Shown here one piece after another: positions 8,647-16,567 of a stretch of 64,000 nt of DNA. Made by a program: the position numbers and the translations under genes. The notes below the pieces were generated by a model. That model was not told the DNA's origin. It did no database searches and saw nothing but the letters and a program-made list of their open reading frames with translations. Positions within the stretch are counted from its first letter, which is position 1; each line of letters opens with the position of its first letter. Source of the DNA: Elusimicrobiota bacterium (GTDB lineage: Bacteria; Elusimicrobiota; Elusimicrobia; Elusimicrobiales; UBA9959); the NCBI GenBank assembly GCA_026388155.1, contig JAPLKI010000016.1:62001-126000 (forward strand). Direction: 5' to 3'.

Positions 8647-9723
8647 ATGGTTATCTCAATAATAGCGGTGCTTTTCACTTTCGGGCTTGTTATTTTCCTG
8701 CACGAATTCGGCCACTTTTTAGTCTGCAAACTCGTAAAAATCAAAGTGGAGGCCTTTTCTTTCGGCTTCGGGCCCGAGCTTTTCGGCCGCACTTCCGGCG
8801 CCACCCGCTACAGCGTTCGCGCCATCCCTCTTGGCGGCTATGTAAAGCCCGCGGGTGAAAATATTGAAGAGGCCACCGGGGCTCCGGACGAATACTTTTC
8901 AAAGCCCTGGTATTCGCGTCTGGGTATAGTTTTTGCCGGGCCCGCGATGAACTATATACTCGCTTTCGCTCTTTTCGCGGGAGTTATAATTACCGTGGGA
9001 GAGCCCGTGCCTTCGAACGAGCCCGTTATAGGCGATATAGGCCTGGGCTATCCGGCCGAGGCCGCCGGCTTAAAAGCCGGCGACAGAATACTTTCCGTGG
9101 ACGGAAAGCCCGTGGCCGCCTGGGACCGGATGGCCGAGCTTATCCACGCCAGGGTCGCGAAAGAAACCGTCATTGAATACCGGCGCGGAACTGAAACCAG
9201 TACAGTTAAAATAAAAACGGTCAAAGGCCCTCAGGCGCAGGGCATTATAGGTATTTCCCAAGGCATAGCATACATCCGCGTCGGGCTGATCAAATCCGGA
9301 AAAATGGCCGCCTACCAGTGCTGGTTCTGGACCGCGTTAACGGTAAAAACGCTGGCGTCCAATATTTATCACAGGGAAAAACCCGATATATCCGGGCCTA
9401 TAGGAATAGTGAACATCGTAAGCAAGGCGGCGCATAACGGACTTTCGGACCTGATCTTTCTTATAGGCGTGATTTCCGTCGCCGTGGGATTTTTCAATCT
9501 TTTGCCCATTCCGCTTTTGGACGGCGGGCACGCTTTCCTTTATGTGCTTGAGGGACTGACTAAAAAAAAGATCACCCCGAAAATAATGCAGGTGGTTAAT
9601 TCCGTTGGTATAGCCATAATAGTGGGGATCTTTGTGTTCGCCACATATAATGATATAAACCGCATGATAACTTCCCGTCAGCTGCGCAAAGCGGCCGCGG
9701 CCTCCGCGCCTTCACAGCCATGA
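8647..9723 (+). CDS. rseP: Site-2 intramembrane metalloprotease
   Basis: Intramembrane zinc protease that cleaves membrane-bound anti-sigma factors or signal peptides. The HEFGH zinc motif is at residues 19-23 in the first membrane segment. A PDZ domain spans about 110-190 (GLGYPAEAAGLKAGDRILSV). The second active-site motif NLLPIPLLDGGH is near 285. Start at ATG 8647, eight bases after AAAAGGA; the longer in-frame reading lies inside dxr. Length 358 residues. Its TGA overlaps the ispG ATG. Confidence 0.94.
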   Translation: MVISIIAVLFTFGLVIFLHEFGHFLVCKLVKIKVEAFSFGFGPELFGRTSGATRYSVRAIPLGGYVKPAGENIEEATGAPDEYFSKPWYSRLGIVFAGPAMNYILAFALFAGVIITVGEPVPSNEPVIGDIGLGYPAEAAGLKAGDRILSVDGKPVAAWDRMAELIHARVAKETVIEYRRGTETSTVKIKTVKGPQAQGIIGISQGIAYIRVGLIKSGKMAAYQCWFWTALTVKTLASNIYHREKPDISGPIGIVNIVSKAAHNGLSDLIFLIGVISVAVGFFNLLPIPLLDGGHAFLYVLEGLTKKKITPKIMQVVNSVGIAIIVGIFVFATYNDINRMITSRQLRKAAAASAPSQP

Positions 9724-10817
9724 CACACAGCCATTCCAACCCCAAAAAAACCAGAACGGTGAAAGTAGGGCGCTTCGCCATCGGCGGCTCAAACCCCATT
9801 TCAGTGCAGTCCATGTGCAACACCGATACGCGCGATCTTAAAGCCACCATAGACCAGATACGGCGCCTTGAAGACGCCGGCTGCGAAATTATAAGGGTGG
9901 CCGTGCCCGACATGGAAGCGGCGGAAAATCTGGGGCGTATAAAGAGCGCCATAGGGATCGCGCTGGTCGCCGATATCCATTTTGACCACAGGCTCGCCCT
10001 TGAAGCCGTAAGGCAGGGCGTCGATAAAATACGCATCAATCCCGGAAATATAGGCGATAAGGACAAGGTTAAAGAAGTGGTCCGGGCCTGCAAGTCCTCG
10101 GGCGTGCCCATACGGATAGGCGTAAACGCCGGGTCGCTCAAAGCTCTTCAAACCGATCCCAACCCTAAATGGGAATCCTATGACTGGGCGAAGATGATGG
10201 TTAAAGAGGCCTTAGGCCAGGTTCGCGTTCTCGAAAACATGGATTTTAGCGATATTGTGGTTTCGCTGAAAGCCGATGATCTGGAGCGCACGGTAATGGC
10301 CAATCTGCTCTTTTCCGAGAAATCGGATATACCGCTGCACCTTGGCGTGACAGAGGCCGGCAGTTTCCTGTCCGGTACGGTAAAATCCTCGCTTGGCATA
10401 GGTTTGCTGCTTTCCCAGGGAGTGGGCGATACCGTGCGCGTGTCGCTTACCGAGGACCCTGTTATGCAGGTTCGCGCCGCTTATGAAATTTTAAAAGCCC
10501 TGAAACTGCGCGTCTATGGCCCGGACCTTATAAGCTGCCCCACCTGCGGGCGCTGTCAGGTGGGAGTGGGTAAAGTGATACACGAACTTGAAGACAGGAT
10601 CTATTCCGACAAGAACCTTCTGCAGCGCTCGCAAGGACGTAAAATCGCAGTCATGGGCTGCGTGGTAAACGGACCCGGCGAGGCCCGCTCGGCGGACTTC
10701 GGAATAGCGGGCGGCAAGGGCAAGGGCGTCTGGATAGAGAAGGGCAAGCAGATCAAAGTGGTGAACGAAAGCGAGTGGGTAAACGAGATCATCAGGAAGA
10801 TCAGAAGCACAAAATAA
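9720..10817 (+). CDS. ispG: 4-hydroxy-3-methylbut-2-enyl diphosphate synthase
   Basis: Reduces MEcPP to HMBPP in the MEP pathway with a [4Fe-4S] cluster. The N-terminal TIM barrel begins with VGGSNPISVQSMCNTDT-like sequence (here IGGSNPISVQSMCNTDTRD). The cluster ligands are in SCPTCGRCQVG (about residues 266-276) and CVVNGPGEA. Length 365 residues is the short two-domain bacterial type. It overlaps rseP by four bases and is followed by a word-array palindrome. Confidence 0.97.
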   Translation: MTHSHSNPKKTRTVKVGRFAIGGSNPISVQSMCNTDTRDLKATIDQIRRLEDAGCEIIRVAVPDMEAAENLGRIKSAIGIALVADIHFDHRLALEAVRQGVDKIRINPGNIGDKDKVKEVVRACKSSGVPIRIGVNAGSLKALQTDPNPKWESYDWAKMMVKEALGQVRVLENMDFSDIVVSLKADDLERTVMANLLFSEKSDIPLHLGVTEAGSFLSGTVKSSLGIGLLLSQGVGDTVRVSLTEDPVMQVRAAYEILKALKLRVYGPDLISCPTCGRCQVGVGKVIHELEDRIYSDKNLLQRSQGRKIAVMGCVVNGPGEARSADFGIAGGKGKGVWIEKGKQIKVVNESEWVNEIIRKIRSTK

Positions 10818-10821
10818 TAAG

Positions 10822-10908
10822 CAGGTGGTTGTTGGTTGTTTGTAGCTGGTTGTTTTTAAGAAATTCCTGCTCTGACAACCAGCAATTAACCACCACCGAC
10901 TGACAACT
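10822..10908. repeat. Word-array palindrome, word GGTTGTT
   Basis: Left arm (10822-10855) repeats GGTTGTT, TAGCTGGTTGTT and similar. The loop contains AAGAAATTCCTG. The right arm (10872-10908) has ACAACCAGC, AACCACCACC and ACTGACAAC. It occupies the ispG-proS spacer. Confidence 0.8.
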
Positions 10909-10928
10909 AAAATACCGAGGAATCTATA

Positions 10929-12686
10929 ATGAAACTTTCCAGCTATTTTCTCCCCACCCTGCGGGAAGCCCCGCAGGACGCGGACAATGTTTCGGTTAAG
11001 CTGATGTTCCGGGCCGGCATGATACGCAAACTGGCGAGCGGCATTTATGAGTGGCTGCCGCTGGGTCTTCGCGTGCTTCGGAAAGTGGAAAATATAGTGC
11101 GTGAGGAACTTAACGCCATAGGCGGGCAGGAAGTATGGCTGCCGGTCATACAGCCCAAGGAACTGTGGATGGAAACCGGACGCTGGCAGATCTACGGCAA
11201 GGAACTATTGCGCATCAAAGACAGGAAAGATTCGGAATTCTGCTTTGCCCCCACCGCCGAAGAAGTTATCACGAATATGGTGCGCCGCGACGTGAGTTCG
11301 TACCGGCAGCTGCCCATAATGCTTTACCAGTTCGGCCTCAAATTCCGGGACGAAATACGGCCCCGCTTCGGCGTGATGCGTTCGCGGGAATTTTTAATGA
11401 AAGACGCCTATTCATTCCACGCCGACGAGGCCGATTGTGAAAAATACTACGGCCTCGCTTATGGCGCGTATGAAAAGATATTCACGCGCTGCGGGCTTAA
11501 ATTCAAACCCGTGGAAGCCGACAGCGGCCCCATAGGCGGCAATCACTCGCACGAATTTATGGTGATCGCCGACACCGGAGAGGCTGAAATAGCCCTTTGC
11601 CCGGCTTGCGGCTACGCCGCCAATACTGAAAAAGCCTCTGTGGCCGAAACGCCGGTCCGGGCCGCCGATCCGTCCAAATTCCAGCCGCTTAAAGATGTGC
11701 CTACTCCGGGCCTCTATACCGTTGAGGATGTGGCTAAATTCCTTAAAATGAACAAGAAACAATTCATAAAGACGCTGTTTTTTATAGCGGACGGAGAACC
11801 GGTGATGGTTCTGGTACGCGGCGACCACGAACTTAATGAAAACAAGCTGCGCCGCGCCCTTGGCGTTTCAGAGCTGGAAAAAGCGCCGCCCAATATTTAC
11901 GAAGCCATAGCGGGATGCCCGGCCGGCTTTGCCGGTCCCGTTGATATAAAAAATAAGTATATTCCGGGCAAAGATACCAAGCCTCTTAAAACCGTTATAG
12001 CCGATCATGCGATCAAGGGCGTGTTTAACGGGGTTTCCGGCGCTTGCAGGAACGACACTCACTCCACCGGCATAAATATAGGCCGCGATTACACCCCGGA
12101 CAGCTTCGCCGATCTGCGCGTGGCGTGTGAGGGAGACTTCTGCCCCAATTGCCAAAAGCCGCTTGAGTTCAAGCGCGGCATAGAAGTGGGGCAGACCTTC
12201 AAGCTGGGCACCAAATATTCAAAATCCTTAAAGTGCGAGTTTCTGGATGACCATCAGAAAGAGACGCCCATGGTAATGGGCTGTTACGGCATAGGCGTAA
12301 CGCGCACCGTGGCGGCCGCCATTGAGCAGTCGCATGACGAGTGGGGTATAATCTGGCCGCCGGCGCTCGCGCCTTTTGAGTTTTCACTGATCACCATTGA
12401 AACCGACGACAAGGAGTCAATGGCCCAGTCCCAGAAAGTTTATGAACAGATCCATGCCGCCGGGTTTTCGGTTCTTTGGGACGAGCGCAACGAGCGGCCC
12501 GGCGTCAAGTTCAAGGACGCCGACCTCATCGGCCTGCCTTACCGAATTGTGGTGAGCACCAAAACCCTGAAGGACGGAGAATGCGAGTTTAAAAAGCGAG
12601 CTGAAAAAACCGCGCTGCGCTGGAAACTTTCCGAACTTCCCGTCAAACTGGCAGAACTGACAGAAGGCTTAAGGCTTAAGGCTTAA
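10929..12686 (+). CDS. proS: Prolyl-tRNA synthetase
   Basis: Class II aminoacyl-tRNA synthetase charging tRNA-Pro. The N-terminal catalytic part has motif 2 (FRDEIRPRFGVMRSREFLMKD near residues 138-158). The bacterial-type INS editing domain follows (about 225-390, with an HSTGINIGRDY-like stretch at the end), then motif 3 with GCYGIGVTRTVAAA and a C-terminal anticodon-binding domain (from about 475). Length 585 residues. GAGGA precedes the ATG. The last codons (EGLRLKA) are encoded by GGCTTAAGGC repeats, which suggests that a word array has replaced the original 3' end. Confidence 0.97.
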   Translation: MKLSSYFLPTLREAPQDADNVSVKLMFRAGMIRKLASGIYEWLPLGLRVLRKVENIVREELNAIGGQEVWLPVIQPKELWMETGRWQIYGKELLRIKDRKDSEFCFAPTAEEVITNMVRRDVSSYRQLPIMLYQFGLKFRDEIRPRFGVMRSREFLMKDAYSFHADEADCEKYYGLAYGAYEKIFTRCGLKFKPVEADSGPIGGNHSHEFMVIADTGEAEIALCPACGYAANTEKASVAETPVRAADPSKFQPLKDVPTPGLYTVEDVAKFLKMNKKQFIKTLFFIADGEPVMVLVRGDHELNENKLRRALGVSELEKAPPNIYEAIAGCPAGFAGPVDIKNKYIPGKDTKPLKTVIADHAIKGVFNGVSGACRNDTHSTGINIGRDYTPDSFADLRVACEGDFCPNCQKPLEFKRGIEVGQTFKLGTKYSKSLKCEFLDDHQKETPMVMGCYGIGVTRTVAAAIEQSHDEWGIIWPPALAPFEFSLITIETDDKESMAQSQKVYEQIHAAGFSVLWDERNERPGVKFKDADLIGLPYRIVVSTKTLKDGECEFKKRAEKTALRWKLSELPVKLAELTEGLRLKA

Positions 12687-12690
12687 GGCA
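12662..12690. repeat. GGCTTAAGGC array over the proS stop codon
   Basis: Three to four tandem GGCTTAAGG units encode the last residues and the stop of proS and continue four bases into the spacer. The rest of the spacer up to 12820 shows a run of ten or so C and nothing else recognisable. Confidence 0.7.
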
Positions 12691-12820
12691 GACAAAATCT
12701 CTTTGTTTCCCCGCGTATGTTCCCTCATCCTTAACCCGGAAAATTCAACTTCATTTTCAGGGTTAATCATGTCCCCTTTCTTCCATTGAACCCCCCCCCC
12801 GCATTTGTTAGAATTCATAG

Positions 12821-12848
12821 TAATAAAGCGGCTTAAGCCGCTTTATTA
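12821..12848. terminator. Palindrome, possible terminator after proS
   Basis: Perfect palindrome with arms TAATAAAGCGGCTT / AAGCCGCTTTATTA. The stem is stable but only a short T-rich stretch follows, so termination is likely but weak. Confidence 0.5.
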
Positions 12849-12951
12849 CGCCGTATGCCGTACGCTTTAAGCCATAAGCTATTAAGGAGTTTCCTTGAAG
12901 CTTAATAGCAAATGACTTTTGCATAGGGCTTAAGGCTTATAGCTTACGGCA
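12849..12951. repeat. Word-array palindrome, word GCCGTATGCC/GCCATAAGC
   Basis: Left arm 12849-12880 (GCCGTATGCCGTACGC, TTTAAGCCATAAGC), core TTAAGGAGTTTCCTTGAA at 12883-12900, right arm 12924-12951 (GGGCTTAAGGCTTATAGC, TTACGGC). Same word family as the frr-uppS spacer. The cyclase gene's ribosome-binding site follows directly. Confidence 0.8.
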
Positions 12952-12970
12952 TTTTCCGGAGGAAAATACT

Positions 12971-13783
12971 ATGAAACCCAATGACTTTATTAAAGTGATG
13001 GAAAAGGCCAAAATGTATGACCTTACCCAGCCGCTGAGCATCCATACCCCCCCCTGGCCGAGCTACATGCCGCTGCAGTTACAGTATTTCAAACGCATCG
13101 CGGGCGCGCACATGGGCCAGGGCGCCAACGGCCAGATAATGAAGACTTCCAACCATGTCGGCACGCACATGGATGGGGAGATTCACTTTTACGGCGCCGG
13201 CCGAAGCATAGGGCAGGTGCCCATGAACGAATGGATAGGCAACGCGGTTGTTGTGGACATTTCCAAAGACGTCGGGGATTACGACCTTTATGAGCCTGAA
13301 ATGCTTATGAAGCGCGCCGACATCCGCAAGGGCGATATCCTCATCATCAACACCGGCTATCACCGTTACGCCTGGTATGAAAAGGGCTGCGATGAGGTGC
13401 GCTATTTCTGCAAGCATCCGGGCCCCGGTCCCAAATTTCACAAATGGGCGCTGGCCATGAAATTCAAGTGGATAGGCGTTGACTGCGGTTCCGCCGACCA
13501 CCCCATGAACACCATAATCCGCAACTGGCATCCCAAATTGTTCGTGGAAGCGGAAAATAAGCTGAAGGCTAATTACGGCAAGGCATGGGACGAGATGTTC
13601 CCGTATGAAGAATATTATCAGGTGATGCACCTGAAGCTGTTCCCCAAGCGCCTCGTCCATGCCGAAAATATCGGCGGCGAAATAGAAAAACTTTCCAACA
13701 AACGCTGCTGGCTGGGCTTCTTTCCCTTAAATGGTATAGAGCTTGAATCCGCCATGGGCCGCGTGGTTGCCTGGACGGCTTAA
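12971..13783 (+). CDS. Cyclase-family metal-dependent amidohydrolase
   Basis: A member of the kynurenine formamidase/isatin hydrolase (cyclase, PF04199) family, metal-dependent enzymes that hydrolyse small amides, lactams or lactones. The hallmark HxGTHxD is at residues 62-68 (NHVGTHMDGE), with further metal or catalytic candidates near IDCGSADHPMN-like sequence (here VDCGSADHP). Length 270 residues. A strong CGGAGG precedes the ATG. It begins a run with a molybdenum hydroxylase and carbamoyl-transfer genes, so it may open a ring produced by the hydroxylase. The true substrate is unknown. Confidence 0.85.
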   Translation: MKPNDFIKVMEKAKMYDLTQPLSIHTPPWPSYMPLQLQYFKRIAGAHMGQGANGQIMKTSNHVGTHMDGEIHFYGAGRSIGQVPMNEWIGNAVVVDISKDVGDYDLYEPEMLMKRADIRKGDILIINTGYHRYAWYEKGCDEVRYFCKHPGPGPKFHKWALAMKFKWIGVDCGSADHPMNTIIRNWHPKLFVEAENKLKANYGKAWDEMFPYEEYYQVMHLKLFPKRLVHAENIGGEIEKLSNKRCWLGFFPLNGIELESAMGRVVAWTA

Positions 13784-13789
13784 CGACAG

Positions 13790-13862
13790 GGGATAGCGTA
13801 TAGAGGTGAGGGTGAAAAACATTTCCTTCCCTATACCCCAAGCCTCTATACGCTATACGCTA
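13790..13862. repeat. Word-array palindrome, word AGCGTATAGAGG
   Basis: Left arm GGATAGCGTATAGAGG (13790-13806) and GTGAGGG, a loop with AACATTTCCTTCCC, and right arm CCCCAAGCCTCTATACG plus CTATACGC (13836-13862). It lies between the cyclase and the FAD subunit gene. Confidence 0.78.
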
Positions 13863-13876
13863 AACAAGGAGTATTT

Positions 13877-14770
13877 ATGCCTATAACAGCCGAATTCGAA
13901 TATGTTAAACCCAAAGACATGGACGAAGCGCTTCATGTCTTTTCACTTTACAGGGAGAAGGCCAAAGCCCTTGCGGGCGGCACTGACCTGGTCGTGCAGC
14001 TTAAAGAAAAGATCGCAAAACCGGAAATAGTTGTGGATATAAAAGCCCTTGAAGAGCTGCGCGGGCTGAAGCTTGAAGGGAATAAGCTGAAAATAGGGGC
14101 GCTTGCCACTTTTGCGGACCTTATTGAATCCGACATGGTTAAAACCAAGTTCCCCCTGCTGTGGGAAGCTTCGCTTACCGTGGCTTCGGTGGGCGTGCGC
14201 AACCGCGCCACCGTGGCCGGCAATATCTGCTCCGCCGTACCCTCGGCTGATTCCGCTCCGGCGCTGGCTGTCTACGACGCGGTGGTGCTGGCCCGCAGTA
14301 TAACGGGGGAGCGTGCCGTTTCCATACACGACTGGTTCGCGGGCCCTAAAAAAACAATCCTTGCCGCCGATGAAATAGTTACCGGCCTTAAACTTCCGCT
14401 TCCGGAGAAAAAACACGCAGGCTGCTATATGAAACTTTCACGCTATGAAGGCGAAGACCTGGCTCAGGGCGGCATAGCCGTGCTGGTTTTCTCGGATAAT
14501 ACCTACCGCGTGGCAACCTGCGCCCTTGGCCCCAAACCCGCCCGCTGTTACAAAACCGAGCAATTTCTTAACGGTAAAAAACTTTCCGGTCCGGTTTTGG
14601 CAAAAGCCAAAGAAATTATACTTTCCGAAATCAGTCCGATTTCCGATATCCGCTCAAGCAAGGAATACCGTCTGCACATGGCCGGAATTATGCTTGGCCG
14701 CGCGCTTGAAATAGCGGTGGCAAGGCTTTTTGGAAAGGGCCCGAAGTATGGAACGGAAAATATAGTGTAG
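13877..14770 (+). CDS. Molybdenum hydroxylase, FAD-binding subunit
   Basis: Medium subunit of a xanthine dehydrogenase/CO dehydrogenase-family enzyme; it binds FAD and passes electrons from the iron-sulfur subunit to the acceptor. The FAD loops are visible: AGGTDLVVQLKE near residues 33-44 and TVAGNICSAVPSADSAPAL near 112-130. The C-terminal domain is typical of CoxM/XdhB. Length 297 residues. AAGGAG precedes the ATG. The last codon and stop (GTG TAG) are part of the left arm of the palindrome that encloses the next gene. Confidence 0.92.
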   Translation: MPITAEFEYVKPKDMDEALHVFSLYREKAKALAGGTDLVVQLKEKIAKPEIVVDIKALEELRGLKLEGNKLKIGALATFADLIESDMVKTKFPLLWEASLTVASVGVRNRATVAGNICSAVPSADSAPALAVYDAVVLARSITGERAVSIHDWFAGPKKTILAADEIVTGLKLPLPEKKHAGCYMKLSRYEGEDLAQGGIAVLVFSDNTYRVATCALGPKPARCYKTEQFLNGKKLSGPVLAKAKEIILSEISPISDIRSSKEYRLHMAGIMLGRALEIAVARLFGKGPKYGTENIV

Positions 14771-15202
14771 AGTGGATAGTGGAGAGTGTAGAGACATAGG
14801 GAAAAATGTTCTGTTTTGAAAAACTTTTGGTGTGGCAGAAGGCTGTGGATTTCGCTAAAGAAATTTACGGCGTTACCTCCGCTTTCCCCAAGGACGAAAT
14901 ATTCGGGATAACTTCACAACTAAGAAGAGCATCAGTTTCAGTGTCTCTTAATATAGCTGAGGGCGCTGGCAGGACTTCAAAGAAGGAATTTAAACACTTT
15001 CTTTCTATTGCATACGGCTCTGTATGTGAAACAGCCACTTTGCTGAAAATTTGCCGTGAGTTGTCGTATATAAACGATGAGCAATATCGGGGGTTTTACA
15101 ACAGTACGGAAGAGATAGGGAGAATGATTAGCGGATTGTCGGCATCAAAGAATTCTAAACCATGATTTACTCTACACTAGCTACTCTACACTCTACACTA
15201 AT
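14763..15202. mobile_element. Palindrome enclosing an S23-type gene
   Basis: Left arm 14763-14793 is built of TAGTGTAGAGTGG-like words. Right arm 15168-15202 is built of the reverse complement (CTCTACACTA repeats). About 375 bp lie between, almost exactly filled by one intact four-helix-bundle gene. Both arms are the same word type as the ORF-less palindrome at 41829-41960. The whole unit interrupts the FAD and Fe-S subunit genes of the hydroxylase operon. That it is mobile is inferred from structure; no target duplication is obvious. Confidence 0.6.
14806..15165 (+). CDS. S23-family four-helix-bundle protein
   Basis: A 119-residue protein of the 23S rRNA intervening-sequence (S23, PF05635) family. 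Hallmarks are LLVWQKAVDFA at residues 7-17, FGITSQLRRASVSVSLNIAEG at 33-53, GR-S-KEF at 55-62, and an A-x-GS-x-E stretch at 69-75. In other bacteria this family is encoded inside stem-loop insertions of 23S rRNA; a relative (Avd) pairs with reverse transcriptases in diversity-generating retroelements. Neither rRNA nor a reverse transcriptase is present here. It sits alone between inverted word arrays inside a metabolic operon. Its function is not known; nucleic-acid binding is plausible. Confidence 0.92.
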   Translation: MFCFEKLLVWQKAVDFAKEIYGVTSAFPKDEIFGITSQLRRASVSVSLNIAEGAGRTSKKEFKHFLSIAYGSVCETATLLKICRELSYINDEQYRGFYNSTEEIGRMISGLSASKNSKP

Positions 15203-15216
15203 AGCAAGGAAACATT

Positions 15217-15684
15217 ATGAAAAAACACAATATCCAATTCAAGTTAAATAACGAGAAAGTCTCAATAGACGTTGACCCCAACGATGTGCTGCTGGATGTG
15301 CTCCGCTATAAACTTGGCATAAAAAGCCCCAAGGTGGGCTGCGACCGTGGCGACTGCGGCACCTGCACCGTACTGATGAACGGCAAAACCATCCGCTCCT
15401 GCCTGGCTTTGGCAGTGGAAGCCGACGGTTCGGAGATGGTCACGCTTGAAGGCGCCAATAGCCGCAAGTGGACGCAGAAACTTCAGAAGAAGTTCCACGA
15501 AAAAAACGCCTTTCAGTGCGGCTTCTGCGCTCCCGGCGTTATACTTTCCGCCACCGAATTGCTTGAGAAAAATTCCAGACCTTCCGTGCACGACATAAAA
15601 GAGGCCATAGCCGGCAATCTTTGCCGCTGCACCGGCTACGAGCCGATAGTGGAAGCCATAGAAGAAGCGGCCAAGGGCAGGTGA
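15217..15684 (+). CDS. Molybdenum hydroxylase, [2Fe-2S] subunit
   Basis: Small electron-transfer subunit carrying two [2Fe-2S] clusters. The plant-ferredoxin-type cluster is bound by Cys42, Cys47, Cys50 and Cys62 (GCDRGDCGTC...SC). The second cluster is bound by CGFCAPG and CRCTGYEPI near residues 105-145. Length 155 residues, typical of CoxS/XdhC-type subunits. AAGGAA precedes the ATG. It should assemble with the FAD subunit upstream and the molybdopterin subunit downstream, although the S23 element and a lipoprotein gene now separate the three. Confidence 0.95.
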   Translation: MKKHNIQFKLNNEKVSIDVDPNDVLLDVLRYKLGIKSPKVGCDRGDCGTCTVLMNGKTIRSCLALAVEADGSEMVTLEGANSRKWTQKLQKKFHEKNAFQCGFCAPGVILSATELLEKNSRPSVHDIKEAIAGNLCRCTGYEPIVEAIEEAAKGR

Positions 15685-15721
15685 GGGCGGGCAGATAGTG
15701 AAGAACAGGGGAAACGGGACC

Positions 15722-16072
15722 ATGAAAAGAATATTTTTTATTTTAGCCGCCATTTCACTTTCGGGATGCTGGTTCATGAACCAGCCGAAAGCTGTGGTTA
15801 TTGCCACTGATAATACCAGGGCGCAGTCGCTTATAACCGCCCTGCAGGCGCAGAACCCGGAGTTGAAGGCTTCGAAAGTGGCGGTCAGGCTGGTTAAAAA
15901 GAACGCTCCGTCCGAGGTGCTGAAAATCCTGGAATGGGCGGCGGCCAGGGGCATCAAGACTATCGGCATAGATGGCGATACCTATGAGCCGGGCGACCCG
16001 CTGGTGGGGCCGAAACTCAGGGCGCTCCGCGCCGACGGAGTCTATGTAGCCGGTATGGAATTCGCGGATTAA
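15722..16072 (+). CDS. Small predicted lipoprotein
   Basis: A 116-residue protein with a lipoprotein signal peptide: MKRIFF, a hydrophobic stretch, and lipobox LSGC (Cys18 if counted from the ATG at 15722). The mature part is alpha/beta-like, with VRLVKKNAPSEVLKILEWAA and GIKTIGIDGDTYEPG, and I recognise no family. An upstream in-frame GTG at 15698 would spoil the signal peptide. It lies between the Fe-S and molybdenum subunit genes, an unusual place for a lipoprotein, and is followed by REP-like palindromes. It may be cargo rather than part of the enzyme. Confidence 0.7.
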   Translation: MKRIFFILAAISLSGCWFMNQPKAVVIATDNTRAQSLITALQAQNPELKASKVAVRLVKKNAPSEVLKILEWAAARGIKTIGIDGDTYEPGDPLVGPKLRALRADGVYVAGMEFAD

Positions 16073-16074
16073 AA

Positions 16075-16089
16075 AGGTGTCAGGCACCT
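16075..16089. repeat. REP-like palindrome, copy 1
   Basis: AGGTGTCAGGCACCT, three bases after the lipoprotein stop. GGTGYCWGGCACC palindromes are common dispersed elements in environmental bacterial genomes, often linked to REP-associated Y1 transposases (general knowledge). No such transposase is in the window. Confidence 0.65.
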
Positions 16090-16141
16090 GAGAAAGTCAC
16101 AAATTACGGCACGCGCCGGATAGTGAAGAGGTTAATTACCG

Positions 16142-16387
16142 ATGAAAATAATTAATATTGGGCGCCGCGCGAGAATTGATGAAGATACTGCGGGGCCGGG
16201 CCGTTTGATCAGTCCCCGCGTAGTTCCTGTTGCGGTTCCGGACCGTTTCCAGACAACGGCGTTTGTCTCGCTGGGCAAAGGCTACATACCCGATAAGGTT
16301 TATTCCAGATCAAACGATGACACGCAAACCCATGCCCCGGAGCTGAATATCGTAAAGAGATCCGGCCCGAATAGGCGTCGGGCTTAG
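16142..16387 (+). CDS. Small ORF between REP-like palindromes, doubtful
   Basis: An 81-residue reading frame rich in Arg, Pro and Asp, with a weak purine-rich stretch before the ATG. No domain, signal or membrane segment is visible. It fills the space between two REP-like palindromes at 16075 and 16433. It could be a small unknown gene or chance coding; I see nothing else in the 16073-16567 spacer apart from the palindromes and a word array. Confidence 0.25.
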   Translation: MKIINIGRRARIDEDTAGPGRLISPRVVPVAVPDRFQTTAFVSLGKGYIPDKVYSRSNDDTQTHAPELNIVKRSGPNRRRA

Positions 16388-16432
16388 TTTTTACGTCCGG
16401 AAACGGTAAAGGACAGTTAAGTTACAAAGAGA

Positions 16433-16451
16433 AAAGGTGCCTGGCACCTTT
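16433..16451. repeat. REP-like palindrome, copy 2
   Basis: AAAGGTGCC-T-GGCACCTTT, a perfect 9-bp stem with a single-base loop, the same family as the palindrome at 16075. Confidence 0.7.
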
Positions 16452-16486
16452 AATATAGTGTTTTAAAGTCGCCGGCAGGACCCAAA

Positions 16487-16549
16487 CTTGCAGGTCTGTG
16501 AAAAATTAAGCAATTTTTATCTGTGACTTGAGACCTGTAACCTGAGACT
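16487..16549. repeat. Word-array palindrome, word AGGTCACAG
   Basis: Truncated left arm (CTTGCAGGTCTGTG), an inner hairpin AAAAATT-AAGC-AATTTTT, and a right arm (16520-16549) of CTGTGACTTGAGACCTGTAA and CCTGAGAC. It lies just before the molybdenum subunit gene. Confidence 0.65.
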
Positions 16550-16567
16550 ACCCTTGACGAGGTAAAT

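Noticed and set aside
10818-10928. T-box leader for proS
   Set aside because: The spacer is explained by a GGTTGTT word palindrome; no T-box core sequence or antiterminator is visible.
14806-15165. Diversity-generating retroelement accessory gene (Avd)
   Set aside because: The fold family matches, but no reverse transcriptase and no template/variable repeat pair is present in the window.
14763-15202. True 23S rRNA intervening sequence
   Set aside because: No rRNA gene sequence surrounds the unit; both sides are molybdenum hydroxylase genes.
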